A model generated the notes under the pieces. That model had not been told where the DNA came from, made no database searches, and saw nothing but the letters and a program-made list of their open reading frames with translations. A stretch of 64,000 bases of DNA from Planctobacterium marinum. Lineage in GTDB: Bacteria; Pseudomonadota; Gammaproteobacteria; Enterobacterales; Alteromonadaceae. Of the stretch, positions 36,229 through 44,719 are shown one piece after another. The DNA is taken from assembly GCF_020687805.1 (NCBI RefSeq), contig NZ_JAJEWQ010000006.1:1-64000 (forward strand), written 5' to 3'. Positions within the stretch are counted from its first letter, which is position 1; each line of letters starts with the position of its first letter. The position numbers and the translations under genes were made by a program.

Positions 36229-36726
36229 TTAGTTATAGGATACGGTAACGGCTATTGTATCGCTGTACGAACCGCTGTTTTCAAATCCACTAACCTGAGG
36301 AATAATTGCAACATTGCTGGATTGAACTCCACCTTGCACACCGGTACCGCTGGCTTGCTGTACCGTCTGTGGAGAGCTCAACGACAGTGCGCTGGCATTG
36401 TCACCGACATTAATATTGTAAGCGATTTGGTTGCCAGACTCGTTGACGAGATAACCATTGTTTGCTGAAGAATAAGTGGTATCCGCTGAGTTTTGTCCGG
36501 TGTTACACCAGACTGAAATGGTGGCGGCACTTTGCGCAGAAGCATTGCTTAAGTCTAAACTCGCAGCCTGTTCCGTTGTGGTGTTGGCTACTTTACACTC
36601 TGCTGCAATAGAGCCACCAATATCAAACGACGTTTGCTCTGTTGCGTCGAGCGACATTTGGGCTGATGCGTTTATCGCTAAACCGGATAAACACAGCACA
36701 GCAGCAAACACTCCTGGTTTCTTCAT
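36229..36726 (-). CDS. Spore-coat-U-like fimbrial pilin (copy B)
   Basis: A 165-residue exported pilin, the most divergent of the four: signal MKKPGVFAAVLCLSGLAINASA, mature start MSLDATEQTSFDIGGSI, Cys pair (AECKV; VWCNTGQ), ending YSDTIAVTVSYN. The start is placed at ATG 36724-36726 because the signal peptide begins there; the frame is open nine codons further. It is separated by 488 bases from copy C and 287 from copy A, so it may have its own promoter; no sigma-54 site was seen ahead of it. Confidence 0.82.
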   Translation of the reverse strand: MKKPGVFAAVLCLSGLAINASAQMSLDATEQTSFDIGGSIAAECKVANTTTEQAASLDLSNASAQSAATISVWCNTGQNSADTTYSSANNGYLVNESGNQIAYNINVGDNASALSLSSPQTVQQASGTGVQGGVQSSNVAIIPQVSGFENSGSYSDTIAVTVSYN

Positions 36727-36940
36727 TGACTTGTCTCTAAAATCGCACCGCATTTATATTGTTGTCAAACAATATAAACGGGACGCTGAGCAACAAATCA
36801 CGATAAACGCGACCATTGCCTGATACCTTCACACCTTAAAGACTATATCGGCAAAAATTCTGGTTCTCAAGTCACAATTTTGCAAATTTCCTAACTTTAG
36901 TTCCGGGTACACTCCTCATCTTGTTTGTTCTCTGTAACAT

Positions 36941-37007
36941 TTGTTATTTCAATATCGGCTTAGGTTGCAGCCAACATTGAAATAACAAAGGCCTCGTCAG
37001 AGGCCTT
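36941..37007 (-). terminator. Terminator and long inverted repeat after pilin A
   Basis: AAGGCCTC (36988-36995), loop GTCA, GAGGCCTT (37000-37007) forms an 8-bp stem followed on the minus strand by TTTGTTATTT. That tail is part of a second, perfect 13-bp inverted repeat: TTGTTATTTCAAT (36941-36953) and ATTGAAATAACAA (36976-36988) around 22 bases. The first hairpin is a plausible terminator for pilin A; the second may be an extra stabilising structure. Confidence 0.7.
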
Positions 37008-37013
37008 GCAGAA

Positions 37014-37514
37014 TTACTCGTAAGAAACGGTAATGCTGATGGTATCGGAATAGCTACCTTCGTATTCAAATCCGTTAACCTGCGGTCTGATTGACACCGT
37101 ACGTGCGATTGATGCGCCTTCGATATCTGCGCCAGAACCCTGGGATACAGTTTGCGCGGTAGAAAGGTCAATGCCGGTTTGCGTATCAGAAATATCTAAC
37201 AGGTAGGCGATATCTTCTCCGGAGTGAGTACCATTTTTCAGTACACCACCGTTAAGCGATTCATAGGTGGTATTAGCAGTGCTTTGCCCGGTGTTACACC
37301 AGATTTCAACAGTGGCAACGCCCTGAGCTTCTGTCGATGCCAGGTTCAATGACATGGCGCCAGAAGAGGAAGTGTTGTTGACTTTACACTCGGGTAAAAT
37401 GGTTCCGCCAATTTCGAATGACGTTTCTGCGGTATCGTCAACCGATATCGCGGCATTGGTGTTTAAAGCTGCAGTCACAGAAAGTAAAGCAACGGTTTTA
37501 ATAAATTTTTTCAT
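37014..37514 (-). CDS. Spore-coat-U-like fimbrial pilin (copy A)
   Basis: A 166-residue exported pilin and the first of the series: signal MKKFIKTVALLSVTAALNTNA, mature start ISVDDTAETSFEIGGTI, Cys pair (LPECKV; EIWCNTGQ), terminal strand YSDTISITVSYE. AGGA lies 9-12 bases before the ATG. A sigma-54-type promoter at 37647-37662 leaves about 120 bases of leader. It ends in a strong terminator/inverted repeat, so it is probably a separate message and a candidate major subunit. Confidence 0.85.
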   Translation of the reverse strand: MKKFIKTVALLSVTAALNTNAAISVDDTAETSFEIGGTILPECKVNNTSSSGAMSLNLASTEAQGVATVEIWCNTGQSTANTTYESLNGGVLKNGTHSGEDIAYLLDISDTQTGIDLSTAQTVSQGSGADIEGASIARTVSIRPQVNGFEYEGSYSDTISITVSYE

Positions 37515-37897
37515 TGTTTTATTCCTAAAGGTTGAAATTGCAGCCCGGCTGTCTCTTGCTCGTTCTCCTAAAAACTGAGAGACCCGTGGATTTCCGTCCT
37601 TACCTCGCGATAAGTTTGGCAGGTTTAAAGCGTTCGGGTCTTCCTTAGCAGGTGGTGTGCCAACTTTTAAATTGACACCTAAATCGGTGTGTTGAAACTT
37701 CGGTTGTGATATTTAACTGTATGAAATTACTGGATAAAAATGGGTGTCTAATACTTTTGTCCAGGTTGGTTGGTCAAGTTGGCGGCAGGTTTCGAAGCCT
37801 AATATTAAGAGTGGGATTTCAATTTTTTGACGGCGTGATTTTGCCGCTTTTACTGTTGCCGGAGGCGAAGGGACGGATAGAGTTCAGGCGCAGTCGA
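37515..37897. other. Intergenic region upstream of pilin A
   Basis: 383 bases between the pilin A start and the yeaD stop. It holds the sigma-54-type promoter at 37647-37662 and a direct AAATTGACACCTAAAT stretch nearby. No gene was recognised; a 65-codon plus-strand open frame (37706-37903) has no family resemblance. Confidence 0.45.
37647..37662 (-). promoter_or_regulatory. Sigma-54 (-24/-12) promoter for pilin A
   Basis: Minus strand TGGCACACCACCTGCT, GG and GC ten bases apart, preceded by AAAAGT, almost the same string as the pilin C promoter. It lies about 133 bases upstream of the pilin A start codon. Confidence 0.72.
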
Positions 37898-38737
37898 TCA
37901 TGAGATCGACTGCGTTAGCGTGTGGCTTTGGCCTGGTGCGATGGAAAGAGGTGATGTTATTGCCGCTTCAACACAGACAAAATGCTGTATTGATTCATCC
38001 GGAATGTTATTGATCGTTGTCACTAACGTGGCACCGGGATTCCAAACTACCAGACTGTCATGGCCAGCATTGTCTGTGACGGTGTGAGCTTCTTTATCTT
38101 TAATGGTGACCTGGTTTATCTGGGTTTCGTGGATCCGATCCACTTCGCCATCAAAATTGTAATGTGCCGGTGTTTCAAATGTTTCAAAGTTTTTTGTCTT
38201 GTCCCGGTATGGTCCTGTTAAGCCGGTCAGGATCACATCATTTAAGTTGTCGACACGAAAATAGGTGTGCAGTGCGCTGGTAACAGCAAAGGTTTGCGTG
38301 TCGGTGTTGTGTGTGGTTAGTGACATTGTTAGTTTGTTACCAATAACGATGTTGTACACCAGTGTAGCTGAATAGGGAAAACCTGGCTGATGGTTACAGC
38401 TGAACTGCAATTGTATCTCTGTTTCACCGGATGGCAGGCTATTAATATGAGCAATCGCCCACTGGCTGGTGCGGGCAAAACCATGAGCAGGTAGGTCTGC
38501 TGCATTGTCGGGAAACTGATTGGAGAACCATGGCCAACATACGGGAGTGCCACCGCGGATTGCTTCGTTGCCTTCGAGGTTAGCCAGAGGACTGAGCCAT
38601 AAGCGTTCTTTGTTGTCCTGCTTCGGAATAAAAGAAAACACATGAGCGCCCACCAGAGAAATACTGGCTTTTGCGAATTGATTTTCGATATGGATGACTT
38701 GATTGTGGGAAAGCGTATCGATTGAGATAGTCTGCAT
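37898..38737 (-). CDS. yeaD: D-hexose-6-phosphate mutarotase (YeaD family)
   Basis: A 279-residue aldose-1-epimerase-like protein of the YeaD family, interconverting anomers of hexose 6-phosphates. Recognised from RGGTPVCWPWFSNQ (about 62-75), AHGFARTSQW (about 84-93), a TSALHTYFRV histidine motif and VVWNPGA. The start is taken at ATG 38735-38737; the open frame continues 21 codons upstream toward the gapA terminator. It follows gapA, as in E. coli, but a terminator stands between the two, so expression may be partly uncoupled. Confidence 0.9.
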   Translation of the reverse strand: MQTISIDTLSHNQVIHIENQFAKASISLVGAHVFSFIPKQDNKERLWLSPLANLEGNEAIRGGTPVCWPWFSNQFPDNAADLPAHGFARTSQWAIAHINSLPSGETEIQLQFSCNHQPGFPYSATLVYNIVIGNKLTMSLTTHNTDTQTFAVTSALHTYFRVDNLNDVILTGLTGPYRDKTKNFETFETPAHYNFDGEVDRIHETQINQVTIKDKEAHTVTDNAGHDSLVVWNPGATLVTTINNIPDESIQHFVCVEAAITSPLSIAPGQSHTLTQSIS

Positions 38738-38785
38738 AGTATTTCTGGTTTTAGTAAAGCGGTTGACGGGTAACTTGCGTACCAA

Positions 38786-38809
38786 TAAAAAAGGCGACAT
38801 ATGTCGCCT
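38786..38809 (-). terminator. Terminator between gapA and yeaD
   Basis: AGGCGACATATGTCGCCT (38792-38809) is a perfect 18-base palindrome followed on the minus strand by TTTTTTATT. It lies 75 bases after the gapA stop. Confidence 0.85.
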
Positions 38810-38883
38810 CAGAGCGTATTGTTCTCTGCAAAGTTTGTACTACAGAGACCAACTGCCTCTATAGTACAGCAGATTAGTGCTGA

Positions 38884-39933
<1,050 letters not shown>

Positions 39934-39969
39934 TTAATACCGACAATATAGCAAAATAATTTCAATAAA

Positions 39970-39984
39970 TGTTGTTTAATTACA
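39970..39984. promoter_or_regulatory. HexR-like operator upstream of gapA
   Basis: TGTTGTTTAATTACA matches 12 of 15 positions of the recalled HexR consensus, with the right half ATTACA intact. It starts 91 bases upstream of the gapA ATG. Confidence 0.62.
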
Positions 39985-40151
39985 GTTTTTCGTAATGCAA
40001 ATTTCTTCCAACTGTTTTATTTTAGACTGGTTAAATTGGTCTATTATTTAAAATTTGTTGTCTGAATACGTTTGCAGTCACAGCCGCAGCTGTTTCGGAT
40101 CGCTAGCGGGTGTTGATAGAATAGCCCACTTAAACGATTTTGATACAAGCT

Positions 40152-40165
40152 AACGTTTAAACGTT
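40152..40165. promoter_or_regulatory. Palindrome upstream of malQ, possible LacI-family operator
   Basis: AACGTTTAAACGTT is a perfect 14-bp palindrome made of two CG-centred AACGTT elements. CG-centred A/T-flanked sites are typical of LacI-family regulators, which often control maltodextrin genes. The regulator is not in this window. Confidence 0.45.
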
Positions 40166-40263
40166 TGGACCATGGTTTTGTGACATCTGATAGATATCGT
40201 TGTCGTAAGTACCGCTGAGACCACAATGTCCAGTGTTAGCAATGAATAGGAAGCTAAGCCAGC

Positions 40264-42468
40264 ATGACCCCATCTGTGATTGAAAAATTGGTAGAAATTC
40301 GTGGCATTGAGTCGAATTACGTCGACGCCTGGGGGAAACCCGCTACGGTCAGTGAAACCAGTAAAGCCAGACTACTGGAAACCATGGGATATACCGTTTC
40401 TGATGAGACGGCTCTGCAAACGGAGTTAAAAGAGTTTGTCGCTAACAACTGGATGCAACCGTTAAATCCGGTGCAGGTAAATCGCGAAGGTGAGCAAGTT
40501 GTTTGCGCCCTCCGTTTGCCAATTGAATTGGTCAACGACAGTTATGATCTGCGCTTTGTGTTAGAAGACGGCACGGAACTGCATCAGAAACTTATCCCTT
40601 CTGATGGTGAGTTGATCAATGTGGCACACATCGACGATATTGAGTTTCAGGAATACATCATTGATATTCAGCACGTATTACCACTGGGCTATCACGATGT
40701 ACACTTGCTGGGTGATGATGGCGATAAAATTGCCGACATGCGCCAAATCATTGCGCCCAAATCATGTTACAAGCCCGACAATATTGCCGATGGCAATAAA
40801 GTGTGGGGGCTAAGTGTTCAATTATATTGTTTACGCAGTGAGAAAAACTGGGGGATCGGAGATTTCACTGATCTGACCTATCTGATTCAGGAAAGCGGTC
40901 GTCAGGGAGCGCAATTTGTCGGCCTGAACCCAATTCACGCCTTGTATCCCGCTGATCCCGAAGCCTGCAGTCCTTATGGTCCTTCGTCTCGTCGTTGGCT
41001 TAATTTTATCTATATTGATGTCACCAGACTGGATGGATACAGCGATGAAAGTGTCCAGGCGATAGTGAAAGCGCCTGAATTTCAGGCCGCACTGGAACAC
41101 GTAAGAAATGTGGATTACGTAGACTATGACGCGGTAGTGAAATTAAAGCTGCAGGTGCTGAAAGCCGTATTTGAAGTACAGTGGAAAAAGTCACTGAGCA
41201 AAAATACCAAACTCAACAAGGCCTTTAAGGGCTTTATTGAAGAAGGCGGTGAAAGTCTTGAAATGTTGGCAACGTACGATGCTATTCAGGAAAAGTTAGC
41301 GTCTGAAGGTAAGGCATCGTGGGGTTGGCCGGTTTTTCCTAAGGAATTGAGTGAGTTTCATAAACCGGGTGTTGAAAAGTTTTTTAAAGCCAACAGTAAA
41401 ACGGTTAAGTTTTATATGTTTTTACAGTGGCAGGCTGCGCTGCAATTAGATGCTGCACAAAACGCCGCGTATCAGTCGGGCATGAGTATCGGCATCTACC
41501 GAGACCTGGCCGTAGGCGTCAGTGAGGGCAGTGCTGAAATCTGGGGAAACAGAGATCTGTACATCACAGAAGCCAGTGTTGGTGCGCCACCCGATGTGCT
41601 GGGTCCACTGGGACAAAACTGGGGCTTACCGCCTATGGATCCGGAAACCCTGTATCAGCAAAAATACCAGCCAATTATCGACTTGTTTAGTTCTAACATG
41701 AAGTCAGCCGGGGCATTAAGAATTGATCACGTTATGGCGTTATTGCGCTTGTGGTGGGTTCCCAAAGGTGAAAATGCGAAAGCGGGCGGCTATGTTTATT
41801 ACCCGGTTGATGACCTTCTCGGTATTTTGGCGTTGGAAAGCCACCGCAATGAAAACCTGGTGATCGGTGAAGACCTGGGCACGGTTCCGGATGAAATCCG
41901 TATTAAACTGGCGGAAAATGGCGTGCATTCCTATCGGGTATTTTTCTTTGAACAGGCAAAAGACGGTGGTTTTTACTCTCCGCATCATTACCCGGTGCAA
42001 TCAATGTCGACACTGACAACCCACGATATGCCGACGCTGACCGGTTTCTGGCATTGCCTGGATCTGGAAAAGGGCCAGGAGCTGGGGCTTTACCCAAGTG
42101 AAGAAATATTACAAGAGCTCTACAGCAGTCGACACGATAATAAACAGCAGATATTAGATACGCTGCACGGTCACTTCTCTATCCCTGACTGGATGGGACG
42201 TCAGGTAGAGCAGGTGGGTATGGTCAAAGAGCTCAATCATGGCATGCAGTATCACATGGCTAAAGGCAGCAGTGCATTGCTGAGTTTGCAGCTGGAAGAT
42301 TGGCTGGAAATGGATAAGCCGGTGAACATACCGGGAACATTCAAAGAGTATCCAAACTGGAAGCGCAAATTAACTCGCAATCTGGAGCAAATTTTTTCAG
42401 ATCCGGTATTAAATAGTCTAGCCTTAGGGTTGACCGAAACCAGAAAGAAGGCGTCAGAACAAAAGTAG
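40264..42468 (+). CDS. malQ: 4-alpha-glucanotransferase (amylomaltase)
   Basis: A 734-residue glycoside hydrolase family 77 enzyme that transfers alpha-1,4-glucan chains between maltodextrins. The N-terminal extension (about 1-150, MalQ-type) precedes the catalytic barrel with CLRSEKNWGIGDFTDL, LNPIHALYPADPEACSPYGPSSR, the acidic catalytic segments ALRIDHVMALLRLWW (about 483-497) and IGEDLGTVPDEI (about 537-548), and TTHDMPTLTGFW. Length is close to the enterobacterial MalQ. First gene of malQ-glgB-glgX; it processes maltodextrins released by debranching. Confidence 0.95.
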   Translation: MTPSVIEKLVEIRGIESNYVDAWGKPATVSETSKARLLETMGYTVSDETALQTELKEFVANNWMQPLNPVQVNREGEQVVCALRLPIELVNDSYDLRFVLEDGTELHQKLIPSDGELINVAHIDDIEFQEYIIDIQHVLPLGYHDVHLLGDDGDKIADMRQIIAPKSCYKPDNIADGNKVWGLSVQLYCLRSEKNWGIGDFTDLTYLIQESGRQGAQFVGLNPIHALYPADPEACSPYGPSSRRWLNFIYIDVTRLDGYSDESVQAIVKAPEFQAALEHVRNVDYVDYDAVVKLKLQVLKAVFEVQWKKSLSKNTKLNKAFKGFIEEGGESLEMLATYDAIQEKLASEGKASWGWPVFPKELSEFHKPGVEKFFKANSKTVKFYMFLQWQAALQLDAAQNAAYQSGMSIGIYRDLAVGVSEGSAEIWGNRDLYITEASVGAPPDVLGPLGQNWGLPPMDPETLYQQKYQPIIDLFSSNMKSAGALRIDHVMALLRLWWVPKGENAKAGGYVYYPVDDLLGILALESHRNENLVIGEDLGTVPDEIRIKLAENGVHSYRVFFFEQAKDGGFYSPHHYPVQSMSTLTTHDMPTLTGFWHCLDLEKGQELGLYPSEEILQELYSSRHDNKQQILDTLHGHFSIPDWMGRQVEQVGMVKELNHGMQYHMAKGSSALLSLQLEDWLEMDKPVNIPGTFKEYPNWKRKLTRNLEQIFSDPVLNSLALGLTETRKKASEQK

Positions 42469-42515
42469 TGTGTCGCTAAACTGCCTCCGGCAAACATCAT
42501 CCACAATGAGCAAAA

Positions 42516-44717
42516 ATGGGTAGATTAATGCAAATAGTAGAAAAGTTAGAAGTCGCCAATTGTGGTTCGCCTTTTGAAATGTTGGGTTTAAAAGAATCTG
42601 AAAAAGGCCGAACATTAACAGTATGGAAGCCAGGTGCGAAATCTATCAAGGTGAAGGATTTAAGCACGGGCAAAATGCTGGCTGACATGACCCCGGCCAA
42701 CAAAACCGGGCTGTTCGTTGCAGAATTTGCGCAGCAAGACGATTTTTACTATTCGCTGGATGTCGAAAATGAAGAAGGCGGGTTTAATCAAATAGATCCT
42801 TACCAGTTTCAGGAGCAGGCCTATCACGCGGTGCATTTTGTTGATCACCAGCCGGAGAACGTCTACAACCAGTTAGGTGCTCAGGTGTTGTCTTTAGACA
42901 TCGGTCTGGAAAAGCCTGTGCCCGGTACGCGGTTTGCGGTGTATGCGCCCAATGCTTCTTCGGTGGCCTTGGTGGGCGACTTTAACTGGTGGAACGGAGC
43001 CACGCACCCCATGCAAAAAACCAGCATGGGGTATTGGGTTTTGTTTGTGCCGGGAGTGCAGGCGGGCGTGAAGTATAAATACCACGTCAAAGACAGCCAT
43101 GGAAACGGATTGCCACACAAGGCCGATCCGATCGGGTTTCAGGCAGAACAATATCCCTCTCATGCCTCAGTGGTGTACGATCACCAATCCTATCAATGGC
43201 AAGATGCAAAATGGATGCAGCGAGAGCAGGGCAGTGTTTACGAAAAGCCCATGAGTGTCTATGAAGTGCATCTGGGGTCCTGGCGCAAAAAGACTGACGA
43301 GAACGGCCAGCTTGCCTATCTCTCCTACAAAGAACTGGCGGCCGAATTGATCCCTTATCTAAAAGACATGGGTTACACGCACCTTGAGGTGCTGCCGGTT
43401 CACGAACATCCTTTTGATGGGTCCTGGGGGTATCAACCGGTTGGTTTGTTTGCTCCAACCAGTCGTTTTGGCGATCCTGACGACTTCAAATATTTTGTCG
43501 ATCAGTGCCATCAGAACGATATTTCAGTCATCATTGACTGGGTGCCAGCACACTTTCCGGAAGACGGTCACGGCTTAGCAAGGTTTGATGGTACGCACGT
43601 TTATGAATACGAAGACCCGCGCAAGGGCTGGCATCCCGACTGGAATTCCTGCATCTATGATTTTGGTAAAGATACGGTGCGTCAATTTCTGGTGGCCAAC
43701 GCATTGTATTGGGTTGATAAGTTTCATATCGACGGACTCAGAGTCGATGCGGTAGCGTCAATGTTATATTTGGATTATTCCCGTAACGACGGTGAGTGGA
43801 TCCCCAATGTTGATGGCGGCAATAAAAACTACGAGGCCATCAGTCTGTTGCAATGGATGAACCGGGAAGTTTACCAGAAACACCCTCATGCCATTACCAT
43901 CGCAGAAGAGTCCACTTCATTCCCCAAAGTATCTCGTCCAATATATGACGGAGGCCTTGGCTTTGGCTTTAAGTGGAATATGGGCTGGATGCACGATACC
44001 TTGCATTATATTGCTAAAGATCCCGCTTATCGACGCTACCATCACAATGAAATTACCTTCTCTATGGTTTATGCCTTTGACGAGAATTTTGTATTGCCGA
44101 TTTCTCACGATGAAGTTGTGCATGGTAAAGGCTCATTGCTGCGCAAGATGCCCGGTGATGAGTGGCAACAGGCGGCGAATATGCGCCTGTATGCCGCGTT
44201 TATGTATGCCCATCCGGGTAAGAAGTTAAACTTCATGGGGAACGAGATTGCGCAGTCTGCTGAGTGGAATCACGACAGCTCGATAAACTGGCACCTGTTA
44301 GAATTTGATAAACACAAAGGAATTCAAAGCCTGTACCGTGATCTGAATCACTTGTATCAGCAACAACCTGCATTGCATGAACAAGACTGCCATCATGAGG
44401 GCTTTGAATGGATAGACCATCACAATTCTGAGCAAAGTATTCTTTCATTTGTCCGAAAATCAAAAGATGGCAAAGAAAAGGTGTATATAGTCAGTAACTT
44501 TACGCCGATTCCTCGCGAACAATTCCGATTAGGGGTGTTGGACAAGGGCAACTATCAGTTATTGCTGACTTCTGATGATAAAGACTATTGGGGCAGCGGC
44601 TTTAACTGTAAAGACAACGTCAAGTCTGAAAGCGTCGCCTGGAATGACCGCGAGCAGTCAATTTGTATTAATATACCGCCGTTGGCCACCTTATACATTT
44701 TACATAAAGAAAAATAG
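42516..44717 (+). CDS. glgB: 1,4-alpha-glucan branching enzyme
   Basis: A 733-residue GH13 branching enzyme. An N-terminal region (about 1-110) is followed by CBM48 (about 115-215, PGTRFAVYAPNASSVALVGDFN). The catalytic barrel has LEVLPVHEHPFDGSWGYQ, the nucleophile segment GLRVDAVASMLYLDY, the acid/base segment TIAEESTSFP and ISHDEVVHGKGSL; a C-terminal beta domain follows. It creates alpha-1,6 branches in glycogen. An ATG four codons downstream (42528) is an alternative start. It lies 47 bases after malQ and 2 bases before glgX. No glgC or glgA is visible in the window. Confidence 0.95.
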   Translation: MGRLMQIVEKLEVANCGSPFEMLGLKESEKGRTLTVWKPGAKSIKVKDLSTGKMLADMTPANKTGLFVAEFAQQDDFYYSLDVENEEGGFNQIDPYQFQEQAYHAVHFVDHQPENVYNQLGAQVLSLDIGLEKPVPGTRFAVYAPNASSVALVGDFNWWNGATHPMQKTSMGYWVLFVPGVQAGVKYKYHVKDSHGNGLPHKADPIGFQAEQYPSHASVVYDHQSYQWQDAKWMQREQGSVYEKPMSVYEVHLGSWRKKTDENGQLAYLSYKELAAELIPYLKDMGYTHLEVLPVHEHPFDGSWGYQPVGLFAPTSRFGDPDDFKYFVDQCHQNDISVIIDWVPAHFPEDGHGLARFDGTHVYEYEDPRKGWHPDWNSCIYDFGKDTVRQFLVANALYWVDKFHIDGLRVDAVASMLYLDYSRNDGEWIPNVDGGNKNYEAISLLQWMNREVYQKHPHAITIAEESTSFPKVSRPIYDGGLGFGFKWNMGWMHDTLHYIAKDPAYRRYHHNEITFSMVYAFDENFVLPISHDEVVHGKGSLLRKMPGDEWQQAANMRLYAAFMYAHPGKKLNFMGNEIAQSAEWNHDSSINWHLLEFDKHKGIQSLYRDLNHLYQQQPALHEQDCHHEGFEWIDHHNSEQSILSFVRKSKDGKEKVYIVSNFTPIPREQFRLGVLDKGNYQLLLTSDDKDYWGSGFNCKDNVKSESVAWNDREQSICINIPPLATLYILHKEK

Positions 44718-44719
44718 CT

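Noticed and set aside
36727-36940. Sigma-54 promoter for pilin B
   Set aside because: No GG-N10-GC element with TGGCAC context was found in the region upstream of this copy.
37706-37903. 65-codon plus-strand frame upstream of pilin A
   Set aside because: No family resemblance, no ribosome site, and it overlaps the end of yeaD; probably chance.
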